The notes beneath the pieces were generated by a model. It was not told the origin of the DNA, did not search any database, and worked only from the letters and a program-made list of their open reading frames with translations. A program made the translations under genes and the position numbers. Below are positions 50,701-57,568 of a stretch of DNA of 64,000 nt, in pieces. This stretch comes from Streptomyces sp. S465 (GTDB taxonomy: Bacteria > Actinomycetota > Actinomycetes > Streptomycetales > Streptomycetaceae). Positions within the stretch are counted from its first letter, which is position 1. Each line of letters opens with the position of its first letter. Location of the stretch: contig NZ_CP114036.1 of assembly GCF_026898115.1 (NCBI RefSeq), positions 8,426,001 to 8,490,000 of the forward strand, given 5' to 3'.

Positions 50701-53700
50701 CAGCCGGCGCCAGTCGAGCAGGGTCACCGGGATCCGGGCCCCGCGCTCCACCACCTGGACCGGCTCGGGCACCCCGTCCCACACCGCGCGGGCGCGCAGC
50801 ACCTGCGTTGCGTCGGCGACCCGCTGCCAGGCCGCGGCCAGCGCCGCCGGATCGGGCACCCCGTCCAGGACGAAGGTGAGCTGCTGGACGTAGGCGCGCC
50901 GGTCGTCCTGGGCCAGGGAGTGGAACAGCATGCCCGCCTGGGTGGGGGTGAGCGGGTAGATGTCCTCCACCGTGCTGCCGTCCCCCGCCAGCCGGTCCAC
51001 GGTGGCCTGGTCGAGGGCGGCGAGCGGGAAGTCGGAGGGGGTGCGGCCGCCCGCGCCGGGCGCGCTGCCGTGCCGGGCGATCTCGCACAGCGCCGCGCGG
51101 AACTCCTCGGCGAGCCGCCCGACCGTCTCCGCCCGGTGCAGGTTCTGTGAGTAGAACCAGGTGAAGACCAGGACGCCGTCCTCGACCCGGCCCACCACCT
51201 CCAGCGGATGCGGGCGCGCCGCGGCCGGGTCGGCGTCCAGGGACAGTTCCCGGGCAAGGCCGCGGAAGAGCCCGTCGTCACCGCCCGGCGGCTCGAACCG
51301 GCCGAGGTAGTTGAAGCTGATCCCGGCCGTGGGACCGTCGGCCAGGCCCGCGCCGCCGAGCAGATGGCGCCGCACCCCGTAGCCCAGACCGCGCCGCGGC
51401 ACGGCCCGCATCTGCTCCTTGACGGACTTCAGCACCTCGCCCCAGCCGCCCTCCGGCAGGTCGAGCGCCACCGGGAAGCGGGTGGTGAACCAGCCGACCG
51501 TACGGGAGAGGTCCAGGTCCGCGAAGAGTTCCTCGCGGCCGTGGCCCTCCACGTCCACCGGGACCCGGTCCCGTCCGGTCCAGCGGTGCAGCACCCGGGC
51601 CAGCGCGCTCAGCAGCACGTCGTTCGCCTGTGTCCGGTAGACCTCGGGCAGCGTCTGGAGCAGCGTGGCCGTCTGGTCCGGGCCGAGCCGGACGGTGACC
51701 GACCGGGCCGAGGCATAGGTGTTGGCCCCCTGGCGGTCCGTCGGCAGCGAGGGGTCACCGGCCCCGGCCGGGCCGGTCCAGTACGCCTCCTCGTCGGCGA
51801 ACCCCCCGCCTCGGGCGTGGGCGTTCAGCCGCAGCGCCCAGTGGCGCAGCGGGGAGGACTTGGGCGGAAGCCCGGCCCCGTCGGCCCCGGCTCCCTCGGT
51901 TTCGGCCTCCTCGGCGCCGGCTTCCTCGGTTTCGGCCCCCTGCCGGCGGGCGCCGTAGGCGTTGCTCAGGTCCTCCAGCAGCACGCGCCAGGACACCCCG
52001 TCCACCACCGCGTGGTGGACGGTGAGGTGGAGAACCGGCCGTTGCCCTGCGCCCCGGTCGAGCACCGCGCGCATCAGCGGCCCCTCGGCCAGGTCGAAGC
52101 CGCCCAGATGCGCGCCGCCGGTCATAAGCGGTACGCGGACGGCCCCCGCCTCCTCGATCCGCTGGTACCAGCCGTCGCCCCGCCGGTGGAACCGGGAGCG
52201 CAGGGCGTCATGGTGGGCCACCAGCGCGTCCAGGGCGTGGCGCAGCGCGTCCTCGTCCAGGTCCTCGGGCAGCACCAGGGAGATCGTCTGGTTGAAGTGC
52301 CCGGCCCGCTCGGGGTCGCGGGTGAACAGCCAGTGCTGGATCGGGGTCAGCGGCAGCTCACCGGTGGCCCTCGCGTCCCCGTCGGAGCCGGGCCGCCCGG
52401 CCGGGGCCGCGGTGGTGTCCAGGTGCAGGGCCAGCGCGGCGACCGTCTGGTGGCGGTGGACATCGCGCGAGGTGACCGCGAGGCCGGCCCGCCGGGCCTG
52501 GGAGACCAGCTGGATGCTGAGGATCGAATCGCCGCCGAGGGAGAAGAAGTTGTCCTCCACCCCCACCCGCGCCACCCGCAGGACCCGCGCCCAGACCGTG
52601 GCCAGGGTCCGCTCGGTGGCGGTCCGGGGCGCCACATAGCCCGGTGCCGCGGCCTCGGTCCAGTCCGGTTCGGGCAGCCGGCCGCGGTCCAGCTTGCCGT
52701 TGGGGCCCAGCGGCATCCGCTCCAGGACCAGGACGGCCGCGGGCACCATGTAGTCGGGCAGCGAACGCCGCAGGAACCGCCGCAGCCCCGCCGGGTCCGG
52801 TGCGGTGCCGGCGGCGGCCACCACATAGGCGATCAGCCGCTGGTGACCGTCCGTCTCGCGGGCCACCGCGGCCGCCTCGGCGATGTCGGGGTGGCGCAGC
52901 AGCGCCGTCTCCACCTCGCCCAGTTCGATGCGGAAGCCGCGGATCTTCACCTGGTCATCGGCCCGGCCCAGGTACTCCAACGCACCGTCGGCGGTCCAGC
53001 GGACCAGGTCGCCGGTGCGGTACATCCGGCTGCCGGGCGGCCCGAAGGGGTCGGCGACGAACCGCCGGGCGGTCAGACCGGGCCGCCGCAGATAGCCCCG
53101 GGCCAGGCCCTGCCCGCCCAGATACAGCTCACCGGTCACCCCGGGCGGCACCAGCCGGAGGGTGGGGTCCAGGACGTAGGCGCGGGCGCCCGCGACCGGC
53201 CGGCCGATCGGCGGGGCCTGCGGCGGCGCCTCGCCGTCGCAGAACCAGGCGGTGGCGTACACCGTCGCCTCGGTCGGCCCGTACAGATTGGCGATCCGGC
53301 AGGACGGCACGGCCCGGCGGATGTCCCGTACGGTCTGCGCGGGCAGCGCCTCGCCCGCCAGCACGACGGTCCGGGCCGCGGCCGCCGAGGGGTCCTCGCC
53401 CAGCAGCCGGGAGAACACCGAGGGCACCCCGCTGAGCAGCCCCTTCGCCCGCGGCCGCCCCTCGGGGTCGGTGAGGGCGAGCAGGTCCCGCACCACTTCG
53501 ACGCTGCCGCCGGCCAGCAAGGGGCAGAGGATCTCGAACACCGACACATCGAAGTTGAGTGAGGTGGCGGCGACCACATCGGTCAGCCCCTCCTGCCCGA
53601 ACTCCGCCTCGGCCCAGGCCGCGAGCCCCGCCACACCGCGGTGGGTGGCCACCACGCCCTTCGGCCGGCCGGTCGACCCCGAGGTGTAGATGACGTACGC

Positions 53701-56700
53701 GGGATGGGCCGGGTGCAGCGGACGGGTCCGTTCGGCGTCGGTGAGGTCGCCGTCCGCGAGGCCGTCCAGCTCGGCGCGGACCGCCGGGTCGTCCAGCACC
53801 AGCCGTTCGGCGTCGGCGGGCAGCGCGCCGGCCGCCCCGGTGGTGGTGAGGATCGTCGAGGGCGCGGCGTCGGCCAGCATGAGCGCGATGCGCTCGGCCG
53901 GATAGCCGGGGTCCACCGGCAGATATCCGGCGCCCGCCTTGAGCACCGCCAGCAGGACGACGGCGAGCTCGGCCGAGCGGGGCAGGGCCAGGGCCACCAG
54001 CCGCTCGGGACCGGCGCCCCGGGCGATCAGCAGCCGGGCCAGCCGGTTGGCGCGCCGGTTCACCTCGTCGTAGGAGAGGCTGGTCGCCCCGCAGGTCACG
54101 GCGGTGGCCGTGCGGCGCCGCACCACCTGGGCGGCGAACAGAGCGGGCAAGGTGGTTTCGACGGCCGGCTGGTGGGGTCCGTTCCAGGCGTCGAGCAGGG
54201 CATGCCACTCGGCGTCGGCCAGCATCCGCAGCTCGGCCAGGGTGGCGCCCGGATCGGCCACCATGGCGGTCAGCAGCCGGTGCAGATGCCCGGCCATCCG
54301 CTCGATCGTGGCGGCCTCGAACAGATCGGAGTTGAACTCGACGGTCAGCCCCAGCGAGCCGTCGTCGCGGGGCGAGAACTCCAGCACCAGGTCGAAGCGC
54401 GCGGCGGGGCGCGGCAGCGGGTGCTCGGTGATCCGCACACCCGCCGCCTCCTGGGCGGGCACCATGGCGCTCTGCTGGACGACCAGCGCCTGCACCAGCG
54501 GATTGCGGCTGGGGTCGCGGCGCGGGGCCAGCTCCTCGACGACCCGCTCGAACGGCAGCCGGTCATGGGCGAAGGCGTCCAGCACCGTCTCGCGCATCGC
54601 GTCCAGGAACCGCTCGACCGTGCTGTCCGCGTCGACGTCGGCGCGCAGCACCAGGGTGTTGACGAAGAATCCGGCGACCGACTCCAGCTCCGTGCGGTGG
54701 CGTCCGGCGGTGACGGTGCCGAAGGCGATGTCCCGCTGGCCCGAGTAGCGGGCGAACAGCACCGCGACGGCGGCCGCGAGCAGCGTGAACGGTGTGGTGT
54801 CCCGCTGCCTGCCGAGCCGGGCCAGCCCCGCCAACAGCTCGGCGGGCAGCTCATGGCGGTGCACCGCGCCCGCCGTGGTGCGCACCGGCGGCCGGGGCCG
54901 GTCGGTGGGCAGCTCCAGCGTCTGCATCCCGGCGAGCCGGTCCCGCCAGTACGCCAGGTCGGCGTCCTGGCGGGCGTGGGCGGGGCGGCTCCGCTCCCAG
55001 ACCGCGAAGTCCGGGTACTGGAGCGCGGGCCCGGGGAGCCCGGCATCGTCTCCGGACACCTCGGCGGCGTAGAGCGCGGCCAGTTCGCGCACCAGCAGTC
55101 CGACCGACCAGCCGTCGGTGACGATGTGATGCTGCGCCAGCAGCAGGACATGGTCCGCGTCGCCGAGCCGGATCAGCAGCGCCCTGGTCAGCGGCCCCCG
55201 CTGAAGGTCGTAGGGGCGGCTCAGCTCCTCGGCCAGCGTGTGCTCCAGCGTCTCGGCGCGCCGCCGCGCCGGATGCCCGCCGAGGTCGATCCGGTCCAGG
55301 GGGACGGTCCCGTGCTCGGCCACCCGCTGCACACCGTGCCCGTCCACGGTGGCGAAGGTGGTGCGCAGGGCGTCGTGGCGGGCGGCGAGCCGGTCCAGCG
55401 CCCGGCGCAGCGCGGCCGGGTCCAGCGGGCCGTCGAGCCGCAGCCCGGCCCCGGTGTTGTACTCGGTTCCGCCGGAGGTCAGATCGTCCAGGAACCACAG
55501 CCGCCGCTGGGCGGAGGACAGCGGCAGCGGACCCCCGCGCGGCGCGGGCGGGATCGGCTGCTCTGACACCTCTGCCGCCTCGCCCGCTTGGGACGGGCCG
55601 GCGGCCCCGGCGGCCCCGGCGGGCAGCCGGCCGGCCAGTCGCGCCACCGTCCCGGCGTCGAGCAGGTCGCGCAGCGAGAGCTCCACGCCCAGTTCGGCCC
55701 GGACGCGGGCCAGCAGCCGCACCCCGAGGAGGGAGTCGCCGCCCAGGCCCAGGAAGTCGTCCGTCACGCCCACGGTGTCCACCGGCAGCACCTCGGCCCA
55801 GATGCGGGTCAGGGTCTCCTCGGCCGGGGTGCGCGGGGCGACATGGCGTACGTCGCCGTCCGGCGCGGAGCGCGGGGCGGGCAGCGCCTGCCGGTCGATC
55901 TTGCGGTGCGGGGTGAGGGGGAACGCGTCCAGCACCACATACGCGGACGGCACCATATGCGCCGGCAGCACCCGGGCCGCCGCGGCCCGCACCTCCGCGA
56001 CCCTCGGCGGAGTCCCTCCGCTGGGCGGCACCACATAGCCGACCAGCCGCTTCCGACCGGGCTCGTCCTCCCGTACGGTGACCACGGCGGCGCCCACCCC
56101 GGGATGCCGGGCCAGCGCGGCCTCCACCTCGCCCAGTTCGATGCGGAAGCCGCGTAACGCGACCTGGTGGTCGGCCCGGCCGAGGAATTCCAGCGCACCG
56201 TCGGCGGTCCAGCGGGCCAGATCGCCGGTGCGGTACATCCGGGAGCCGGGCGGGCCGAAGGGGCAGGCGGTGAAGCGCTCGGCGGTCAGCCCCGGCCGGT
56301 CGAGATAGCCGCGGGCCACCCCGGCGCCGCTGATCCACAGCTCACCGGTGGTGCCGACCGGCACCGGCCGCGCCGCCCCGTCCAGCACGAACACCCGGGT
56401 GTTGGGCAGCGGACGGCCGATCGGCGGGGCGCCGGAGCCCGCCGCCAGGGCGTCCGTCCAGGTGGCCACGACCGTGGCCTCCGTCGGACCGTAGGAGTTG
56501 ACCAGCCGCCGGCCCGGCGCCCACAGGTCCACCAGATCGGCGGGGCAGGACTCCGCGCCCACGATCACGGTGCGGAGGCCGGGCAGCCCGTCGTGGAGCT
56601 CCTCCGGGGGTACGGTGGCCAGCGCCGCCGGGGGGATCAGGGCATGGGTGACCCGCCGCTCCCGCAGCACCGCGGCCAGTTCGGCGCCCAGCAGGGGCCC

Positions 56701-57429
56701 CTCGGGGGGCACCACCAGCGCCGCCCCGGCGAGCAGGGAGGAGCACAGCTCCAGCACGGAGGCGTCGAAACTCGGTGAGGAGAACTGGAGCACCCGGTCG
56801 CCCGGCCGGACCCGGTAGTGGGCCGTGGCCGCGGCCGAGAAGTTGCCCAGCCCGGCGTGCGGCACCAGCACACCCTTGGGCACCCCCGTGGACCCGGAGG
56901 TGTAGATGACATACGCGGGGTGCCCGGGGAGCAGCGGGCCGAGCCGGTCCCCGTCGCCGGGCGCGTGGTCGGGCCCGGCCCCGGCCGCCGCCTCCCGGAT
57001 CAGCCGCGGGTCGTCCAGCACGGCCACCGGCCGGGCGTCGGCCAGCATCATGGCGCGGCGCTCCTCGGGGTGCGCCGGGTCGATCGGCAGATAGGCCCCG
57101 CCGGCCTTCGCCACCGCGAGCTCGGCCACCACCAGTTCGGCGGAGCGGGGCAGCACCAGGGCCACCACGCGCTCGGGGCCCACGCCCTGCCCGATGAGGC
57201 GGTGGGCCAGCCGGTTCGCCCAGACCTCGACCTCGCCGAAGGACCACTCGCGGTCGTCCGCCAGCAGGGCCGGCGCGTCCGGGGTGCGCTCGGCCCATAC
57301 GGCGAACAGCTCGCCGAGCGGTGCGCGCGAGACGGCACGGTCGGTGGCGTTCCACGCCGCCGGGGGCAGGTCCGCGGCGCCGGGGGGTGTGGACACCGCA
57401 CCGGATGAGGTCTGGTGGTGGTCGGTCAT
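38710..57429 (-). CDS. Five-module NRPS, modules 1-5 (AT-CATE-CATE-CATE-CAT), initiating subunit
   Basis: 6239 residues. It starts directly with an adenylation domain: there is no starter C domain, so the peptide has a free amino terminus. Approximate domains: A1 25-520, T1 (Ser566); C2, A2, T2 (Ser1635), E2; C3, A3, T3 (Ser3157), E3; C4, A4, T4 (Ser4679), E4; C5, A5, T5 (Ser6182). C2 is LCL type (LPLSSAQRRLWF); C3-C5 are DCL type. All C domains keep HHxxxDG. E2 and E3 keep HHLVVDG-like motifs; E4 has HHLVVDA, and all keep EGHGREE. Pocket codes: A1 DALLIGSVVK, A2 DVFSVALVYK, A3 DAYWWGGTFK (Val), A4 DVFSVAIVYK, A5 DALLIGAVVK. A2 and A4 are nearest to Ala codes such as DVFNNALTYK. The acidic C-terminal helix suits docking to the basic N-terminus of the next subunit. 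TTA codon at residue 425. ATG at 57429. Confidence 0.95.
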   Translation of the reverse strand: MTDHHQTSSGAVSTPPGAADLPPAAWNATDRAVSRAPLGELFAVWAERTPDAPALLADDREWSFGEVEVWANRLAHRLIGQGVGPERVVALVLPRSAELVVAELAVAKAGGAYLPIDPAHPEERRAMMLADARPVAVLDDPRLIREAAAGAGPDHAPGDGDRLGPLLPGHPAYVIYTSGSTGVPKGVLVPHAGLGNFSAAATAHYRVRPGDRVLQFSSPSFDASVLELCSSLLAGAALVVPPEGPLLGAELAAVLRERRVTHALIPPAALATVPPEELHDGLPGLRTVIVGAESCPADLVDLWAPGRRLVNSYGPTEATVVATWTDALAAGSGAPPIGRPLPNTRVFVLDGAARPVPVGTTGELWISGAGVARGYLDRPGLTAERFTACPFGPPGSRMYRTGDLARWTADGALEFLGRADHQVALRGFRIELGEVEAALARHPGVGAAVVTVREDEPGRKRLVGYVVPPSGGTPPRVAEVRAAAARVLPAHMVPSAYVVLDAFPLTPHRKIDRQALPAPRSAPDGDVRHVAPRTPAEETLTRIWAEVLPVDTVGVTDDFLGLGGDSLLGVRLLARVRAELGVELSLRDLLDAGTVARLAGRLPAGAAGAAGPSQAGEAAEVSEQPIPPAPRGGPLPLSSAQRRLWFLDDLTSGGTEYNTGAGLRLDGPLDPAALRRALDRLAARHDALRTTFATVDGHGVQRVAEHGTVPLDRIDLGGHPARRRAETLEHTLAEELSRPYDLQRGPLTRALLIRLGDADHVLLLAQHHIVTDGWSVGLLVRELAALYAAEVSGDDAGLPGPALQYPDFAVWERSRPAHARQDADLAYWRDRLAGMQTLELPTDRPRPPVRTTAGAVHRHELPAELLAGLARLGRQRDTTPFTLLAAAVAVLFARYSGQRDIAFGTVTAGRHRTELESVAGFFVNTLVLRADVDADSTVERFLDAMRETVLDAFAHDRLPFERVVEELAPRRDPSRNPLVQALVVQQSAMVPAQEAAGVRITEHPLPRPAARFDLVLEFSPRDDGSLGLTVEFNSDLFEAATIERMAGHLHRLLTAMVADPGATLAELRMLADAEWHALLDAWNGPHQPAVETTLPALFAAQVVRRRTATAVTCGATSLSYDEVNRRANRLARLLIARGAGPERLVALALPRSAELAVVLLAVLKAGAGYLPVDPGYPAERIALMLADAAPSTILTTTGAAGALPADAERLVLDDPAVRAELDGLADGDLTDAERTRPLHPAHPAYVIYTSGSTGRPKGVVATHRGVAGLAAWAEAEFGQEGLTDVVAATSLNFDVSVFEILCPLLAGGSVEVVRDLLALTDPEGRPRAKGLLSGVPSVFSRLLGEDPSAAAARTVVLAGEALPAQTVRDIRRAVPSCRIANLYGPTEATVYATAWFCDGEAPPQAPPIGRPVAGARAYVLDPTLRLVPPGVTGELYLGGQGLARGYLRRPGLTARRFVADPFGPPGSRMYRTGDLVRWTADGALEYLGRADDQVKIRGFRIELGEVETALLRHPDIAEAAAVARETDGHQRLIAYVVAAAGTAPDPAGLRRFLRRSLPDYMVPAAVLVLERMPLGPNGKLDRGRLPEPDWTEAAAPGYVAPRTATERTLATVWARVLRVARVGVEDNFFSLGGDSILSIQLVSQARRAGLAVTSRDVHRHQTVAALALHLDTTAAPAGRPGSDGDARATGELPLTPIQHWLFTRDPERAGHFNQTISLVLPEDLDEDALRHALDALVAHHDALRSRFHRRGDGWYQRIEEAGAVRVPLMTGGAHLGGFDLAEGPLMRAVLDRGAGQRPVLHLTVHHAVVDGVSWRVLLEDLSNAYGARRQGAETEEAGAEEAETEGAGADGAGLPPKSSPLRHWALRLNAHARGGGFADEEAYWTGPAGAGDPSLPTDRQGANTYASARSVTVRLGPDQTATLLQTLPEVYRTQANDVLLSALARVLHRWTGRDRVPVDVEGHGREELFADLDLSRTVGWFTTRFPVALDLPEGGWGEVLKSVKEQMRAVPRRGLGYGVRRHLLGGAGLADGPTAGISFNYLGRFEPPGGDDGLFRGLARELSLDADPAAARPHPLEVVGRVEDGVLVFTWFYSQNLHRAETVGRLAEEFRAALCEIARHGSAPGAGGRTPSDFPLAALDQATVDRLAGDGSTVEDIYPLTPTQAGMLFHSLAQDDRRAYVQQLTFVLDGVPDPAALAAAWQRVADATQVLRARAVWDGVPEPVQVVERGARIPVTLLDWRRLSGPDERRERLRRFLAADRERGVDLATAPLTRLALARLSDTEVQVVWTFHHLILDGWSLFQVLSDVFHCHARAREGVSGPAMASDLPGRRPFGDYVAWLRERDEVRAEEHWRARLAGLTEPTPLPYDREPTETHRAESTEGLRVTLSADTTRRLGALARGAGLTLNTVVQGAWALLLARQSGRDDVVFGTTVSGRPPELLGVESMNGLFITTVPTRLTVPAGATLTAWLSAVQAGQTEDRRFDFVPLTRLRSFTGLPERVNLFDSLVVFENYPVGGDLAAAHGLALRELEGVETTNYPLSLVVYPGAELGLRLGYDPALFQEATVRRMAEQLTVVLTAMADGPDRAPARLPMLTPERRRQVLHEWNDTAVPLTEATVAGLFADRVRCAPDATALDGADGPVSYRELDARANRLAHRLVAHGVGPERPVAVLMDRSVALVVALLAVVKAGGVYVPLDTRAPGDRLRGVLAEAGAEVLLTDRAWQRTAADIAAAGRTLVVESGGGGDDDGPSRPPHVALSPDNALYLMFTSGSTGRPKGVAVRHRDVTALVADRAFAAHDRVLVHSPQAFDASTYELWVPLLRGGRAVLAPAGELDADTVRRAIGVHKVSCLWLTAGLFRLLAQEAPDCLRGAREVWTGGEAVPAAAVRRVLAACPELTVVDGYGPTETTTFATRRPFRAGEELPPALPIGRPLDNTRVYVLDGALQPQPPGIPGELHIAGAGVARGYHGRPGATAERYLADPYGPPGSRMYRTGDIVAWTDGGELRFVGRADDQLKVRGFRIEPGEIETALARHEAVAEAVVTLSRAGGRALLTGYVVPAGGGAPPGAEELRSFLGAVLPDYMVPAVFVTLDALPLTRNGKVDRRRLPAPDPAAGTARYVAPRTDAERALAEIWGTLLGRERIGAEDDFFQLGGDSILSIQVASRARQAGLALTPRELFRHPTIASLAAVATPTAPPAADTGPVTGELPLTPIQHWFLAMRPGRPGHFNQSVVVELHRDPDPGALRAALEALLVHHDALRTRFTPGADGSLRPYCPAPDPAAPAPLREYDLSGLGARERRAAEDAAMAEAQAGFDLARGPLLAARLFRSGAGRRPTLFLTAHHLVVDGVSWRVLLEDLNTAYQQVLAGGRADLGPRTTSVRDWSRRLAAHTAAGGFDAELPHWRAVAQECAARLPLDGDGEGDNTVASMASVTVRLDRERTDALLRQVPGVYRTRVDDVLLAALGRVLGHWTGRRRVAVDLEGHGREEHLLDGVDLSRTVGWFTSLYPVALDLPEDGGWGETLKSVKEQLRAVPARGIGYGALRHLAPASGLGEAAEPGISFNYLGQFDWAAGADTGLVRTVRGGLGGDAAPDTVRAHLLDVVGRVERRCLEITWYYGTGTHTEETVTGLARAMLGALEEIIGHCAGPAAGGRTPSDFPLARLDQAAVDRIAGDGRAVEDIYPLTPMQAGMLFHGLMEPASDAYVNQVQLTLTGVGDPRALDTAWRRTVAANPILRTRLVWADTPEPLQVVMGRAAPRIVHHDWRRRPEEWREAELRRLLDQDRAEGIDLATAPLMRLALIRLSAEEVRIVWTFHHVLLDGWSAAQVFDEVCERYAALTAGRTPVVPARRPFREYLGWLGEQDTAEAERYWRTALAGFTSPTGLPWDRPPSGAHRSASSGSHRVTLGAEESARLRTAARRAGLTMNTVVQGAWALLLSRYGGTDDVCFGTTVSGRPAALPGVESMVGVFINTVPTRVRVAGGSPLLPWLRELQSAQSEARLFDFVSLAQLGGWSEVPGGVNLFDSIVVFENYPFDGEAIAAHGLGLRQERDLEPTSYPLSVVVAPEERLSISLDYDPAAFNAPTIERLGGCLRELLEQMAAGPERRLDELPLIGEAAARAILEEFSGPVAAAPHTVLPALFEARAAGTPDAVAVLGDGGPLTYRELNERANRLARLLIASGAGPERFVALALPRTPQLVVAVLAVLKSGAAYLPVDPAYPAERIAFMLGDIAPDTVVTTGESADRVPAGPGGRILLDGAECGRRLARLPAGDVGDAERRGPLDPGHPAYVIHTSGSTGVPKGVVITHRSVAALAAWAREEFGAQGLAHVVASTSLNFDVSVFEILCPLLAGGSVEIVRDLLTLAERTQPWTASLISAVPSALGQVLGKGSVAVRAGTVVLAGEGLAARTVQEVRAAVPGCRVANIYGPTEATVYATAWICDPADPDRTPPIGAPVAATRAYALDARLRPVPVGVPGELYLAGPGLARGYFGRPGLTAQRFTADPYGPAGSRMYRTGDLVRWDERGQLEYLGRTDDQVKVRGFRIELGEVEAALARHPDVAEAAAAVVETDGHKRLAGYVVRAPGSAPVDTAALRAFLATGLPDHLVPSAVVVLDRLPLGPSGKLDRRALPAPVWSAPAAGHVEPRTETEKALAAIWAEVLGVERVGVEDNYFTLGGDSILSIQIVSAARRAGIELTPRHLFVHQTVADLAAATSAAPAAAAAHEQGPVVGEVPLTPIQRWLFERLPEAPEHFTQSVTAELTAPVDEGALRTALATVLTHHDALRLRFERTGDGAVRQYNAPPDAEEPALDVHDLSSVPPGRRDAVLRETAGRMRAGFDLAVGPLLRAALFTRGEGNRPVLLLTAHHLVVDAVSWRIVLEDLDTAYRRLVAGRAAEPGPKTTSFRTWARRLSDHTAAGGFDAERDHWAACHVPTDLPTDGAGPNTAAFEEEVTVSLGAEETRALLREVPGAYLTRVNDVLLCALGRVLARWTGRDRVAVTLEGHGREEIAEGVDLSRTVGWFTTMFPVVLEAPADGELERTLKAVKERLRAVPGNGLGYGALRHLSGAAPAGLPAEPRISFNYLGQQDWEPPAPGGLLHALTGGLEGDMSPRAPRPHLLDVVGRVTDRRLELSWSYSRSLHRRATVRRLAEEMVAELRAIVALCTRPSAGGRTPSDFPLAALDQETVDRLAGDGRDVAEIHPLTPTQAGLVFHALAQRDQGLYVEQATFVLDGVGDLGVLAAAWRHVVDRTPVLRGEVVVHGVTEPLMIVRRTAAVPVEELDWSGLGEDERTAALERLLDQDRARGIDLTAAPLLRVTLVRLSPAEVRVVWTFHHVLLDGWSVFQVLGDVFAAHAALAAGERPRLPGRRPFADYVAWLGRQDRTRAEAHWRRVLAGFTTPTPLPYDRRPAPEPATRSSRWLSHRLGERDTAALTDFARRHRLTLNTVVQGAWALLISRLSGESDICFGATVSGRPTELPGADDITGIFINTLPVRCTVPDTVGTAAWLREFQTEQADARGFGHVSLAQLQGWSEVPGGVDLFESLVVFENYPINSAAAAEHGLRVRDLHALESTNYALTVVVSPGSELSVELGYDPRLFEESTAEALADRLRHLLGALATAGDDSPPDRIDVLPAAERRRLLVDWNDTARPVPHATLAELFEAAADRRPDAPAVDSPDLRLTYAELDARANRLAHRLIRRGVGPGRIVALVLPRSVESVVARLAVAKAGGGYLPIDPDYPAERVELMLKDSAPHVVIERAAEILAPDEPAHRPTDADRPRAVHPDDPAYVIYTSGSTGTPKGVVVTHRGIASFAAAEAEHFRVRPGDRVLSFSSPGFDASVLELCMALPSGAALVVPEPGPLLGGHLADVLRRQRITHTLIPPAALATLPAGTERELPELRTLIVGGDACGAELAARWAPHHRMINAYGPTETTVVATWSEPLAPDGAPPPIGRPLPNTRVHLLDARLRPVPVGVPGEVWISGPSLARGYLGRPGLTAARFMADPFGPPGSRMYRTGDLARYDARGRLHHLGRVDHQLKLHGHRIEAGEVETALCGHPAVAEAVVTVREDEPGARRLVAHLVLVPGAGAPADPELRTHLGRTLPGPMVPSAFVVLDRLPLTENGKTDRAALPAPGPATVRAPAGHIAPRTPTEEVLAEIWSEVLGVTPVGAEDEFFALGGDSVRSLLIASRAKEAFAVDLTPRDILTARTVSALADLVEEHILRELEDAALGGSDHDER

Positions 57430-57568
57430 GGTGGATCGGGGCCCTTCAGAGCGGTTGAACGGGCGGGTGTGCGAGGGCTGGGGCCGTGCGGCCGCCGAGC
57501 CGGGGCGCCCGCACCCGGCCGGGGGAGATGTGGGGAGACGGCCGGGCGGCGTGAGGGGTGGGGGACCC
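57430..57568. other. Gap between the thioesterase and first NRPS genes
   Basis: A 139-base GC-rich spacer. I see no clear promoter; AAGGGG about 12 bases before the NRPS ATG is the only ribosome-site candidate. The genes are probably co-transcribed. Confidence 0.4.

Noticed and set aside
21116..51150. Very long plus-strand open frames opposite the NRPS genes (up to about 2200 codons)
   Set aside because: They are mirror frames of GC-rich NRPS coding sequence, low in complexity and rich in Gly, Arg, Pro and Gln, with no domain or ribosome-site support.
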